64,000 bases of DNA from an uncultured Prevotellaceae bacterium (GTDB lineage Bacteria; Bacteroidota; Bacteroidia; Bacteroidales; Bacteroidaceae): the NCBI GenBank assembly GCA_900320255.1, contig ONRS01000165.1, positions 1-64,000 of the forward strand, read 5' to 3'. Below, piece after piece: positions 33,742-43,141 of this stretch. The position numbers and the translations under genes were made by a program. The notes under the pieces were generated by a model. The model saw nothing but the letters and a program-made list of their open reading frames with translations. It was not told where the DNA came from and made no database searches. The first letter of the stretch is position 1; the number at the start of each line of letters is the position of its first letter.

Positions 33742-34386
33742 TTATAGGAGACTTTCAACAAATGTCTTGGTAACTTGGAATGAGTGTTCTGCCACGGTGG
33801 CCCAGAAATCGTGATATTGCGAAGCGTCAGAGTCGTACAAAGGCATATCGCTGATGACACGGAACGAAATGAAATCCACCTTATTCATATAGCAAGTCTG
33901 GGCGATGGCTGCCGACTCCATATCCACGGCCTTGGCCTCTGGGAAGTGACCGATAATTTCACGCATCTTCTCCTTTGAATCCACAAACCAGTCGCCTGTC
34001 ACAATAAGACCTGGGTGTACCTTTACATCGCCGTCAAGGGCATTGGCCTTCGCCAGTAGCCACGGGGCAGCAACAAAGCGGGCAGGAAGGCCCTGCACTT
34101 GTCCATAGATGGTCGTGTTGTCAATGGCCGTTCCGCAATAAACGTCGTGGTAAACCAGTTCTGCCGATGCCACCACGTCATTGATCTTAATATCGTCGCC
34201 ATTGCCACCGGCACAGCCAGAGGAAATGATAACGTCCGGGTGAAACTCGTTAATCAGGCGTTGTGCGCATAAGGCGGCATTCACCTTACCGATACCACAC
34301 TTCTCTACACGGACATTCTCGTCACTGAAAAGCTGTTTCAGCTGTTTCAGCTCCTTGTCCATAGCTACAATGATTCCTATTTTCAT
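33742..34386 (-). CDS. mtnN: 5'-methylthioadenosine/S-adenosylhomocysteine nucleosidase
   Basis: 214 residues. KIGIIVAMDKELKQL (catalytic Glu), SSGCAGGNGDDIKINDVV and AVDMESAAIAQTC (substrate-binding Met-Glu) are the Pfs/MtnN signatures. It removes adenine from SAH and MTA; its SAH product feeds LuxS next to it. It is the first gene of the two-gene operon from the promoter at 34412. Confidence 0.95.
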   Translation of the reverse strand: MKIGIIVAMDKELKQLKQLFSDENVRVEKCGIGKVNAALCAQRLINEFHPDVIISSGCAGGNGDDIKINDVVASAELVYHDVYCGTAIDNTTIYGQVQGLPARFVAAPWLLAKANALDGDVKVHPGLIVTGDWFVDSKEKMREIIGHFPEAKAVDMESAAIAQTCYMNKVDFISFRVISDMPLYDSDASQYHDFWATVAEHSFQVTKTFVESLL

Positions 34387-34411
34387 TACTTATTGTTTGT
34401 TAATTATGCGC

Positions 34412-34419
34412 CAAAGGTA
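34412..34419 (-). promoter_or_regulatory. TACCTTTG -7 box for mtnN-luxS
   Basis: Minus-strand TACCTTTGG 25 nt upstream of mtnN. Confidence 0.65.
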
Positions 34420-34451
34420 CAACTATTTTCTGAAATAACAAAAATAATTTG

Positions 34452-34459
34452 TAATTTTG
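34452..34459 (+). promoter_or_regulatory. TAATTTTG -7 box for the yfhO-fkp operon
   Basis: TAATTTTGC 25 nt before the ATG at 34485. It shares the short divergent region with the mtnN promoter. Confidence 0.65.
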
Positions 34460-34484
34460 CACGCAAAATAAAAACTTGCAAGTT

Positions 34485-37064
34485 ATGAAGAAATGGAAAC
34501 TGTGGCTGCCCGACATGGTGGCAGTCGTTTTATTTGCCGTGATAGCCTTTGCTTATTTCTATCCGGCTGATGTGGAGAATCGTATCTTGTTCCGACATGA
34601 CTCGTCGGCTGGTTTAGGAGCAGGCCAGGAGGCCTCTGAGTTCCTTAAGCAGACAGGCGAGCGTACGCGCTGGTCGAACAGCATCTTTGGAGGTATGCCG
34701 ACTTACCAGACGGCTCCTTCGTATGACTCTACTGATGCGCTGCAGACAGCTGTCAAGGCTTATCACCTCTGGCTGCCTGAAAACGTATGGTATGTTTTTG
34801 CCTACCTGCTGGGCTTCTACATACTGATGAGGGTGGTGCTGCCGAGGAAGGAAACCGGCGATGGGAGCCAGGATTATATTCGAATTGCCCTCCTGGCATT
34901 CCTTGGTGCCATTGCATGGGCATTCTCCAGTTATTTCTTCATCATCATAGGGGCTGGCCACTTGTGGAAGGTAATGGCGCTGGCTTATCTGCCGCCGCTC
35001 ATTGCCGGTATTGTGCTCGCCTATAGGGGGAAGTACCTGTGGGGCCTTGTGGTGACAGCTGTCTTTGCGGCCTTTGAGATAAATGCCAACCATGTGCAGA
35101 TGACTTACTACTACTTGTTTGTCATTGCCGCAATGGTTATAGCGTACATCATAGAGAGTCGTAAGGACTGGCGTCATGTGCTCAAGGCTACAGGCGTCTG
35201 TCTGGCGGGTGCACTTATCGGAGTATGCCTGAACCTGTCGAACCTCTATCATACTTGGGAGTATTCGCAGGAAACCATGCGTGGAAAGAGTGAACTGGTG
35301 AAGGCCGATGCAGCTAATCAGACCAGTAGCGGACTGGACCGTGACTATATCACCCAGTGGTCGTACGGCATTGACGAAACGTGGACGCTGCTCATACCTA
35401 ATGCCAAGGGTGGCGCTTCTGTGCCCATTATTAATGATGCTACAGCCATGGAGCATGCTGACGAGGACGTGGTTAATTTCTTTGGGCAGCTGTTTGAGAT
35501 GAACCCCTATTCCAATTTCTATGAATATTGGGGTACGCAGCCCATGACGGCAGGTCCTGTCTATGTGGGCGCCTTTGTGTTTTTCCTTTTCGTGCTGAGC
35601 TTGTTCATTGTAAAAGGACCCATGAAATGGGCGCTGTTGGCGGTTACTGTGTTAAGCGTCATGTTGTCATGGGGCAAGAATTTCATGCCGTTGACAGATT
35701 TCTTCCTCGACTTCGTCCCCATGTATGCCAAGTTCCGTACCGTGGCTTCTATTCTGGTCATTGCTGAGTTCACTATTCCCCTGTTGGCCATGATGGCCCT
35801 ATGGAAGTGGATTACCACTCCTGTTTCCATAAAGTATGTGTATATCTCGCTCGGTCTCACGGGCGGCTTCTGCCTGTTGTTCGCACTCATGCCTGGCATG
35901 TTCTTCGACTTCAATTCGGCTGTTGATGCACAGACAGTTGATATGATGAATGCGCAGATAGTGCCCATGCTGAAAGACCATCCTGACATTCTGCAGCAGT
36001 ATCAGGCTGTCATAGGCCGTCTGCTACCTTCGCTGGCCGAGATGCATCAGGCCGTCTTCACTGCTGACTGCTGGCGCTCACTCCTTATTATATTAATAGG
36101 TGTGGCCTGCCTGCTGCTCCATCGTTGGGGTAAGCTGCGTGCCGGCTGGCTGATCAGCCTGCTCGTCGTGCTCTGCCTCATTGATATGTGGCAAGTTGAT
36201 AAGCGTTATCTGAACGACGAAATGTTTGTGCCGAAGTCGGAGCGTGAGAACCCCATCAAGCCAACCTTTGCCGACGAGCAGATCCTGCAGGACAAGAGTC
36301 TTGACTATCGTGTGCTCAACCTGACCACGAATACGTTTAACGAGAACGAGACGTCTTTCTTCCATAAGAGCATTGGTGGTTACCACGCTGCCAAGCTGCG
36401 CCGCTATCAGAAGCTTATTGATGCCTACCTGATGCCGGAGATGCAGAGCCTCTTCACGTCGTTGCCACAGGTGGGCTACGACCTCAACCAACTGCGTACT
36501 GACAGCGTGATGCCTGTACTGAATATGCTTAATACGAAGTATCTCATCGTGGGTGTAGGCAATCAGACGGTTGCCTTGCAGAACTACCAGACCTATGGTA
36601 ATGCCTGGCTGGTTGATAAGGTGCAGTATGTGGAGAATGCCAATGAAGAGATAGAAGCACTCGGCCGGCTGTCGTTGCGTCATGAGGCTGTGGCCGACAA
36701 GAAGTTTGCCGACGTGCTGGGACAAAGCACTCTGCAAGACACGCTGAGCCTTGTGACACTCGATAAGTACCAGCCTAACCAACTCACCTACACGGTGCAG
36801 TCAGGCAAGGGTGGAGTAGTGGTGTTCTCTGAAATCTACTATCCTGGCTGGACGGCAACCGTCGATGGCGAGGAAGTGGAGCTGGGACGTGTCAACTACG
36901 TGCTACGTGCCCTGCAGGTGAAGCCGGGACGTCATGAGGTGGTGCTCTCGTTCTTCCCCAAGACAGTGAAGACCACGGAGACTATTGCCTACATCTCCTA
37001 CGGCTTGCTGGCACTCGTCATTATTTTGCTGATTGTTATGTCTGTGCGAAAACTGCGCCCATGA
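34485..37064 (+). CDS. YfhO family membrane protein
   Basis: 859 residues with about twelve predicted membrane helices in the first 530 and an extracytoplasmic C-terminal part. The N-terminal RHDSSAGLGAGQEASEF and FGGMPTYQTAPSYDS, and the C-terminal VVFSEIYYPGWTATVDG with a last helix, are the Bacteroidales YfhO pattern. YfhO proteins are glycosyltransferase-like (GT-C fold) and in Firmicutes add sugars to teichoic acids; the substrate here is unknown. The 4-nt overlap with fkp suggests a link to fucosylated glycans, which is inference. Confidence 0.88.
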   Translation: MKKWKLWLPDMVAVVLFAVIAFAYFYPADVENRILFRHDSSAGLGAGQEASEFLKQTGERTRWSNSIFGGMPTYQTAPSYDSTDALQTAVKAYHLWLPENVWYVFAYLLGFYILMRVVLPRKETGDGSQDYIRIALLAFLGAIAWAFSSYFFIIIGAGHLWKVMALAYLPPLIAGIVLAYRGKYLWGLVVTAVFAAFEINANHVQMTYYYLFVIAAMVIAYIIESRKDWRHVLKATGVCLAGALIGVCLNLSNLYHTWEYSQETMRGKSELVKADAANQTSSGLDRDYITQWSYGIDETWTLLIPNAKGGASVPIINDATAMEHADEDVVNFFGQLFEMNPYSNFYEYWGTQPMTAGPVYVGAFVFFLFVLSLFIVKGPMKWALLAVTVLSVMLSWGKNFMPLTDFFLDFVPMYAKFRTVASILVIAEFTIPLLAMMALWKWITTPVSIKYVYISLGLTGGFCLLFALMPGMFFDFNSAVDAQTVDMMNAQIVPMLKDHPDILQQYQAVIGRLLPSLAEMHQAVFTADCWRSLLIILIGVACLLLHRWGKLRAGWLISLLVVLCLIDMWQVDKRYLNDEMFVPKSERENPIKPTFADEQILQDKSLDYRVLNLTTNTFNENETSFFHKSIGGYHAAKLRRYQKLIDAYLMPEMQSLFTSLPQVGYDLNQLRTDSVMPVLNMLNTKYLIVGVGNQTVALQNYQTYGNAWLVDKVQYVENANEEIEALGRLSLRHEAVADKKFADVLGQSTLQDTLSLVTLDKYQPNQLTYTVQSGKGGVVVFSEIYYPGWTATVDGEEVELGRVNYVLRALQVKPGRHEVVLSFFPKTVKTTETIAYISYGLLALVIILLIVMSVRKLRP

Positions 37065-39598
37065 AGAAGCTGCTCTCGCTTCCACCTAATGTGGTGGAGT
37101 GTTTCCATGACATTACCGGCCTAAGTGCCGACGAGTATTATTGTTCCTGCGACCCTGTAGGACATCGGCTGGGTTCGGGGGGAGGAACGGCATGGCTGCT
37201 GCAACAGGCCCACGACTGGCTGAACGGTGAGCGTTGTGTCATTTTGCATGCGGGAGGGCGCAGCCAGCGGTTGCCGTCGTATGCCGTTTCAGGCAAGGTG
37301 CTCATGCCCGTACCCGTTTTCCGTTGGGAACGCGGACAGCGTTTGTCGCAAGATTTGCTGTCGCTCCAGTTGCCACTCTATGAGCGTATCATGGAGCAGG
37401 CACCTGAGATGCTTCGTACGATGGTGGTCAGTGGCGACGTCTTCATTCGCTCATCAGAGAAGCTGCAGCCCATACCTCAGGCTGATGTGGTGTGCTACGG
37501 CCTGTGGCTCCCTGCTTCGGTAGCTAAGAACCATGGTGTTTTTGTCAGCGACCGCCGTACACCCCATGTGTTGAAGCAGATGTTGCAGAAACCTTCTGCC
37601 GAGACGCTTAACGACTTGCAGCGTGACCATCTCTACATGACCGATATAGGCATCTGGCTGCTCTCTGACCGTGCCCTTCAGCTGCTGAAGGAAAAGTCAG
37701 GACTCGCCGGGAACCCATCACCCGTCACCCCTCAGGCTTATGACCTCTATGGCGAGTTTGGCTGTTCTCTCGGCACGGAACCGACGATTAAAGACGAAGA
37801 GCTGAACGGGCTTACCGTTGCCGTGCTTCCGCTTCCCGGTGGGGAGTTTTATCATTTTGGTACTTCACGTGAAATGATTAGCTCAACGCTTGCCGTCCAG
37901 AACCTCGTTAACGACCAGCGGCTCATTATGCATCACGACCGAAAACCGCACCCCAGCATCTTTGTGCAGAATGCTGTCACTCATTATCAGTTTACGGCAG
38001 AGAATCGTAACATCTGGATTGAGAACAGCTACATAGGACCGCGCTGGACGCTTACTGAGGACAACGTCGTGACGGGTGTGCCAGAGAACGACTGGGACAT
38101 CCGACTGGCTCCGGGTGAGTGCATCGACGTGGTGCCTGTCGGTGACAGCGACTACGAGGTGCGCCGTTACCACATTGACGACCGTGTTGACAGCGATGAG
38201 CTGAGCACTCGTGCCAATCTGCATCGCCTCTTCGCACAGCGTAAGGCTTTCCGTCGTCAGAACTGGGCTGCTATGGCCCGCAACTGGCAGCACAGCGTGT
38301 TCTATCAGCTTGACCTGGACGATGCTGCCCGTCAGTTTGCCGATGCAGGTATCCCCCTGCCGTCGCCTCTTCCGGCTGATGCACCACTCATGACGCGCAT
38401 CAGCGATGCTATGTTCCGTAATGACTCTGAACAGGCTTTCGCGCTGTTGTGCGCTGCCCTGACCTCAAACCATAAATCTCAAATCTCAAATCTCAAATCT
38501 CAAACCTCAATAGACCAAATAGTTTGGGCGCGCTCTCCTGTACGCATTGATATTGCAGGCGGGTGGACTGATACGCCGCCTTATTGCCTGATGGAAGGTG
38601 GCAACGTGGTGAATCTGGCCATAGAACTGAACGGACAACCCCCACTGCAGACCTTCATCAAACCCTGTAAGGAGCCTCGTGTCATTTTAAGGAGTATCGA
38701 CCTTGGCGCTACTGAGGTGGTGGAGACCAGCGAACAGCTGCATCAGTATAATAAGGTGGGCTCACCTTTCTCCATTCCGAAGGCTGCCTTGGTGCTGGCA
38801 GGCTTCGGGAGCACTAACCTCCGTACGCAACTCGAGTCCTTCGGCTGCGGCATTGAACTGACGCTGCTCTCTGCAGTGCCGGCTGGCAGCGGACTGGGTA
38901 CCAGCTCTGTACTGGCCGCAACGGTGCTTGGCGCACTCAATGATTTCTGCTCCTTAGGGTGGGACAAGAACGAGATTGGACACCGTACCCTGATGTTAGA
39001 GCAACTGCTGACCACTGGCGGTGGCTGGCAGGACCAGTTCGGTGGCATACTGGGCGGTGTGAAGTTGCTGCAGACAGAACCGGGCTTTGTCCAGCAGCCC
39101 GTCGTCCGCTGGTTGCCTGATGTCGTGTTTACGCAGCCGGAGTACCAGCAGTGCCACCTGCTGTATTATACAGGCCTCACGCGTACTGCTAAAACCATTC
39201 TGGCCGAAATCGTGCGCCGCATGTTCCTTAATCAGCATGAACAGCTTCAGCTCTTGCGACAGATGAAAGAACATGCGCTCGATATGTATGAGGCTATCCA
39301 ACTGGGTGATTTCAAGGAGACGGGACGACTCGTCCGTAAGTCCTGGACGCAGAACCAGCTTTTGGACAATGGCACCAATCCGCCTGAGATAAAGGCACTC
39401 ACCGACCTTATCGACGACCTTTGCCTGGGCTACAAACTGCCGGGAGCCGGTGGCGGCGGCTACCTTTATATGGTGGCCAAAGACCCAGAGGCTGCTGCCC
39501 GCATTCGGCGTACGCTTACTGAAAAGCGTAGCAATGCCAATGCCCGCTTCGTTGAAATGACGCTGTCGAAGACGGGGTTGCAAGTAAGTCGTAGTTAG
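37061..39598 (+). CDS. fkp: Bifunctional fucokinase / L-fucose-1-phosphate guanylyltransferase
   Basis: 845 residues. The N-terminal guanylyltransferase half has LHAGGRSQRLPSYAVSGKVL (about 62-85) and the C-terminal GHMP kinase half has ARSPVRIDIAGGWTDTPPY (about 488-507), the ATP loop VPAGSGLGTSSVLAAT (about 608-623) and GAGGGGYLY. It makes GDP-fucose from free fucose in the cytosol for capsule and glycoprotein fucosylation. It is shorter than the 949-residue B. fragilis enzyme. The linker between the halves (SNHKSQISNLKSQTS) is encoded by AAATCTC heptamers at 38473-38509. Confidence 0.93.
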   Translation: MKKLLSLPPNVVECFHDITGLSADEYYCSCDPVGHRLGSGGGTAWLLQQAHDWLNGERCVILHAGGRSQRLPSYAVSGKVLMPVPVFRWERGQRLSQDLLSLQLPLYERIMEQAPEMLRTMVVSGDVFIRSSEKLQPIPQADVVCYGLWLPASVAKNHGVFVSDRRTPHVLKQMLQKPSAETLNDLQRDHLYMTDIGIWLLSDRALQLLKEKSGLAGNPSPVTPQAYDLYGEFGCSLGTEPTIKDEELNGLTVAVLPLPGGEFYHFGTSREMISSTLAVQNLVNDQRLIMHHDRKPHPSIFVQNAVTHYQFTAENRNIWIENSYIGPRWTLTEDNVVTGVPENDWDIRLAPGECIDVVPVGDSDYEVRRYHIDDRVDSDELSTRANLHRLFAQRKAFRRQNWAAMARNWQHSVFYQLDLDDAARQFADAGIPLPSPLPADAPLMTRISDAMFRNDSEQAFALLCAALTSNHKSQISNLKSQTSIDQIVWARSPVRIDIAGGWTDTPPYCLMEGGNVVNLAIELNGQPPLQTFIKPCKEPRVILRSIDLGATEVVETSEQLHQYNKVGSPFSIPKAALVLAGFGSTNLRTQLESFGCGIELTLLSAVPAGSGLGTSSVLAATVLGALNDFCSLGWDKNEIGHRTLMLEQLLTTGGGWQDQFGGILGGVKLLQTEPGFVQQPVVRWLPDVVFTQPEYQQCHLLYYTGLTRTAKTILAEIVRRMFLNQHEQLQLLRQMKEHALDMYEAIQLGDFKETGRLVRKSWTQNQLLDNGTNPPEIKALTDLIDDLCLGYKLPGAGGGGYLYMVAKDPEAAARIRRTLTEKRSNANARFVEMTLSKTGLQVSRS
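38473..38509. repeat. AAATCTC heptamer array inside fkp
   Basis: Five head-to-tail units (AAATCTC x4, then AAACCTC), in frame between the two catalytic halves, so it lengthens a linker rather than disrupting a domain. Confidence 0.9.
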
Positions 39599-39614
39599 CT
39601 CTATTAAGAAAAAC

Positions 39615-40481
39615 ATGGAATTCAGAACGATTGTTGACATACCCAAGCCAGAATTTTTGATAGAGCCGCACGATGCGGTGCTACTCGTTGGTTCATGCTT
39701 TGCCGACGGCATTGGCCGCCGCTTTCAGCAGGAGCAGTTCCCTACGGTGGTCAATCCCTATGGCACGATGTATAATCCTGCCAGTGTGCTTCACACAGTG
39801 GAAACCTGGCCCATCCCCTTCCAAGGAGGGGGACCTCGTGTTGTCTTCCTGACGTTAGGCACGAACCATGTCTATCGGGAGAAGGCAACGGGCCTGATAG
39901 TGGATAACTGCCAAAAACGGCCGGCGAATCTCTTTACGGAAGAGGTGCTGACGGTGGAGCAGTGTGCTGACTACTTGCGCCGTACGGTGGAGCTGTTGCG
40001 CAGTCGCTGTCCCGAAGTCCATGTGGTCTTCACCATCAGCCCCATCCGTTACCGTAAGTACGGCTATCATGAGAGCCAGCTCTCGAAGGCCACACTGCTG
40101 CTGAGTGTTGAGCGTTTAGTGTCGGACGATAAGTCGCTCAACGCTCAACGCTCCACCCTCAACGCTCCACGCTCCACGCTCAACTACTTCCCTGCCTATG
40201 AGCTCATGAACGACGAGCTGCGTGACTACAGGTTCTATGCTGCTGACATGCTGCACCCTTCCGACCAGGCGGTTGATTTTATTTGGGAACGGCTGGTGGA
40301 AATCTACTTCAGCCCGAGCGCCAAAGAGTGGCTCGACGACTGGCGAACCGTGAAGCAGGCCCTGATGCACCGGCCTTTCAATGCTGATAGCGATGAATAT
40401 CGGGCTTTCATGGATAAAACTATGTTAAAAGTGGAAGCGTTACGGAAAAAATATCCTACCTTTGCATTACTCAATCAGTAA
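39615..40481 (+). CDS. GSCFA domain protein
   Basis: 288 residues. The motif GSCFADGIGRRF near residue 27 names the family, an SGNH-hydrolase-like group common in Bacteroidetes. A second block, FTISPIRYRKYGYHESQLSKA, and ADMLHPSDQAVDFIWERL (catalytic-type Asp/His) support a hydrolase or acyltransferase; substrate unknown. Two repeat insertions are in frame: a CCCCTTCC/GGAGGGG palindrome (39811-39834, PIPFQGGG) and GAGTGTT/CTCAACG heptamers (40101-40185, NAQRSTLNAPRSTLNY). It lies between fkp and murF-alr. Confidence 0.88.
   Translation: MEFRTIVDIPKPEFLIEPHDAVLLVGSCFADGIGRRFQQEQFPTVVNPYGTMYNPASVLHTVETWPIPFQGGGPRVVFLTLGTNHVYREKATGLIVDNCQKRPANLFTEEVLTVEQCADYLRRTVELLRSRCPEVHVVFTISPIRYRKYGYHESQLSKATLLLSVERLVSDDKSLNAQRSTLNAPRSTLNYFPAYELMNDELRDYRFYAADMLHPSDQAVDFIWERLVEIYFSPSAKEWLDDWRTVKQALMHRPFNADSDEYRAFMDKTMLKVEALRKKYPTFALLNQ
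40101..40185. repeat. Heptamer inverted pair inside the GSCFA gene
   Basis: GAGTGTTGAGCGTT at 40102-40116 is the inverse of the (CTCAACG/CTCCACG)n array at 40136-40185. Both lie in frame. The array encodes the peptide QRSTLNAPRSTLN, seen in several proteins of this window. Confidence 0.85.
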
Positions 40482-40511
40482 ATAGTAAACAGATAATCGA
40501 AAATAGTCAAG

Positions 40512-42935
40512 GTGAAATACTCAATAGAGAAAATTACGACGCTCATTGGAGCCCGTCGCATCGGCTCAGCTGATGCACAAATCAGTTGGCTGCTTACTGA
40601 CAGCCGTTCATTATGCTTTCCTGAAGAGACACTGTTCTTTGCTCTGAAGACCAATCGCAATGATGGTCATCGATACATTGAAGACCTGTATCGGCGAGGC
40701 GTAAGAAACTTTGTGGTTAACCTCACCCCCGACCTCCCTAAAGAGGGGGCCAATTTCCTCGTCGTACCTTCGCCCTTGGCAGCATTGCAACGTCTGGCCG
40801 AACGTCATAGGGACGAGTTCAATATTCCTGTAGTAGGCATTACGGGCAGTAATGGTAAGACGATGGTCAAGGAGTGGCTCTATCAGGTGCTCTCACCGCA
40901 AATGACCGTCACCCGCTCACCGAAGAGCTATAACTCGCAGATTGGTGTTCCGCTCAGTGTTTGGCTGCTGAACGAGCATACCGATGTGGCCCTCATAGAG
41001 GCCGGCATCAGCCAGCCTGGCGAAATGGCAGCTTTGGCCGACATCATCCAGCCCACCATCGGAGTGCTTACCTCGCTCGGCGCCCCCCATCAGGAAAACT
41101 TCCGCTCCATGGAAGAGAAGTGTATGGAGAAATTGCAGCTCTTCCACGATGCGAAAGTCATCATATACAATGCTGACGACGACCTTGTCAGCCGCTGCAT
41201 TCGTCGCAGCAGCTTCAAGGGCCGTAAGATTGGCTGGCGGCGTGAAGAGCTGCTGCCCACCTATAGTCTGCCCTTCGATGACGAGGCATCCATCGAGTGC
41301 TCGTTGGCCGTGGCTGCCACAGCACTCTATCTGGGCGTCAAGCCCGAAGAGCTCCGTGAGCGCATGGCACGCCTCGAACCAGTGGCCATGCGCTTGGAAG
41401 TGAAGGAAGGTCAGCACGGGTGCCTGCTCATCAACGACTCCTACAACTCCGACATCAACTCACTTGACATTGCGCTCGACTTCATGCAGCGCAGAACGTC
41501 AGACAGCGGTCAGCGGAAATGCCTTGTTCTCTCTGACATCTATCAGAGCGGTATGACTGACGAAGCACTTTATAGCGAGGTAAACGCACTCTGCATCAAG
41601 CGTAGTGTTGACAAGCTCATCGGCATTGGTCCTCGCATCAGCGCTCAGCGCTCCACGTTCAGCGTTCCACGCTCCACGTTCTTCGCTACTACCGAGGACT
41701 TCCTTAATAGCCAGGCTTTCCGTGAGTTGCACGACGAGGTCATTCTTGTCAAAGGTGCACGCCCCTTCGGCTTTGACCGTATTACCGAACAGCTGGAGCA
41801 GAAGGTGCATGAGACCATTCTGGAAGTTGATTTGAATGCTTTGGTGAACAACCTGAACTACTACCGTTCGTTCATGAAACCGGAGACCAAGCTGGTTTGC
41901 ATGGTGAAGGCCGATGCCTACGGAGCTGGTGCCGTTGAGGTAGCCAAGACGCTGCAGGACCACCGCGTTGATTACTTGGCCGTGGCCGTGGCTGACGAAG
42001 GTGTCACGTTGCGTCGTAATGGCATTACGCAGAACATCATGATTATGAACCCCGAGATGACGGCCTTTAAGACCATGTTCGACTACGACTTGGAGCCCGA
42101 GGTCTATTCCTTCCGGCTGATGGATGCCCTCATCCGTGCTGCCGAGAAGGAGGGCATCACGGGTTACCCTGTACACATTAAGCTCGACACGGGCATGCAC
42201 CGTCTGGGCTTTGACCCGGAAAAGGACATTGACGAGGTGATCAGTCGGCTGAAGCACCAGACGGCCATCATACCGCGTTCCGTCTTCAGCCACTTCGTAG
42301 GCTCCGACAGTGACGACTTTGACAACTTCTCACGCCTGCAGTTCGAGAGGTTCGACCGTGCCAGTCGCCGTCTTCAGGAGGCTTTCGACCATAAGATTCT
42401 TCGTCACATCTGTAATTCTGCCGGCATAGAGCACTTCCCTGAACGCCATTTGGACATGTGCCGTCTGGGCCTTGGGCTGTATGGTTATAATCCTATGGGT
42501 CCTATAAGCCCCATAAGCCCTATAGGCCCGATAAGCACCCTTTCCCCCGTCAGCACCCTCAAGACCACCATCCTGCAACTGCGCCATGTGCCGAAGGAGG
42601 AGACTGTGGGCTATTCGAGAAAAGGGGTGCTGACGCGCGACAGCGTCATAGCTGCCATTCCCATTGGCTATGCCGACGGACTGAGCCGCCACTTGGGCCG
42701 TGGCGCCTGCTACTGTCTGGTTAATGGGCAGAAAGCCCCCTACGTGGGTAACATCTGCATGGATGTTGCCATGATTGACGTGACCGGCATTCCGAATGTT
42801 CACGAGGGTGACACCGTTGAGATATTCGGCAAGAACCTGCCAGTCACGGTGCTCAGCGACGTGCTCGACACCATTCCCTACGAGGTGCTCACCGCCGTCA
42901 GCGGCCGTGTGAAGAAAGTCTATTTCCAGGATTAG
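40512..42935 (+). CDS. Bifunctional UDP-MurNAc-tripeptide:D-Ala-D-Ala ligase / alanine racemase
   Basis: 807 residues with a GTG start. Residues 1-435 are MurF: P-loop VVGITGSNGKTMVKEW (about 114) and LINDSYNSDINSLDIAL. Residues 440-807 are alanine racemase: PLP lysine in MVKADAYGAGAVEV, HIKLDTGMHRLGF and GNICMDVAMIDVTG. The fusion is a known Bacteroidetes arrangement that joins D-Ala supply to its use in peptidoglycan. Repeats inside: CTCCCT/GGGGG palindrome (40721-40751), CGCTCCA/CGTTCAG heptamers (41640-41684) and a CCCTATAAG-type nonamer (42499-42533). All keep the frame. Confidence 0.95.
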   Translation: MKYSIEKITTLIGARRIGSADAQISWLLTDSRSLCFPEETLFFALKTNRNDGHRYIEDLYRRGVRNFVVNLTPDLPKEGANFLVVPSPLAALQRLAERHRDEFNIPVVGITGSNGKTMVKEWLYQVLSPQMTVTRSPKSYNSQIGVPLSVWLLNEHTDVALIEAGISQPGEMAALADIIQPTIGVLTSLGAPHQENFRSMEEKCMEKLQLFHDAKVIIYNADDDLVSRCIRRSSFKGRKIGWRREELLPTYSLPFDDEASIECSLAVAATALYLGVKPEELRERMARLEPVAMRLEVKEGQHGCLLINDSYNSDINSLDIALDFMQRRTSDSGQRKCLVLSDIYQSGMTDEALYSEVNALCIKRSVDKLIGIGPRISAQRSTFSVPRSTFFATTEDFLNSQAFRELHDEVILVKGARPFGFDRITEQLEQKVHETILEVDLNALVNNLNYYRSFMKPETKLVCMVKADAYGAGAVEVAKTLQDHRVDYLAVAVADEGVTLRRNGITQNIMIMNPEMTAFKTMFDYDLEPEVYSFRLMDALIRAAEKEGITGYPVHIKLDTGMHRLGFDPEKDIDEVISRLKHQTAIIPRSVFSHFVGSDSDDFDNFSRLQFERFDRASRRLQEAFDHKILRHICNSAGIEHFPERHLDMCRLGLGLYGYNPMGPISPISPIGPISTLSPVSTLKTTILQLRHVPKEETVGYSRKGVLTRDSVIAAIPIGYADGLSRHLGRGACYCLVNGQKAPYVGNICMDVAMIDVTGIPNVHEGDTVEIFGKNLPVTVLSDVLDTIPYEVLTAVSGRVKKVYFQD
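41640..41684. repeat. Heptamer array inside murF-alr
   Basis: Six units of the CGCTCAG/CGCTCCA/CGTTCAG type, translated as SAQRSTFSVPRSTFF, near the end of the MurF half. Confidence 0.85.
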
Positions 42936-43017
42936 CGTTGGGGGTTCTTGCTTTGGCAAGCGTCCCTTCGGGCCGAGCGGAGTGTTCGGAGTTGTAAACG
43001 TTTACATGAAAAAAACT

Positions 43018-43049
43018 CCCAACTCTCAACGCTCAACTCTAAACTTTTT
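43018..43049. repeat. CTCAACG-type heptamers upstream of the MFS gene
   Basis: Units CTCCCAA, CTCTCAA, CGCTCAA and CTCTAAA directly before the promoter. A second A/T-rich repeat (AAATAGTAAAATAAGT type) fills 43090-43136. The rest of the 206-bp gap holds no gene. Confidence 0.75.
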
Positions 43050-43051
43050 AT

Positions 43052-43059
43052 TACCTTTG
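43052..43059 (+). promoter_or_regulatory. TACCTTTG -7 box for the MFS transporter
   Basis: TACCTTTGC with an 82-nt leader that is mostly A/T-rich repeat. Confidence 0.65.
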
Positions 43060-43141
43060 CAGCAATTAAGTAGAAAAATGGCCAATAACTAAAATAAGTC
43101 AAATAGTAAAATAAGTAAAATAGTAAAATTGTCTAATTAAA

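Noticed and set aside
33729..33860. N-terminal extension of LuxS
   Set aside because: The extra 44 codons overlap the 3' end of mtnN and are not part of the LuxS family; the start at MEVIQSF is canonical.
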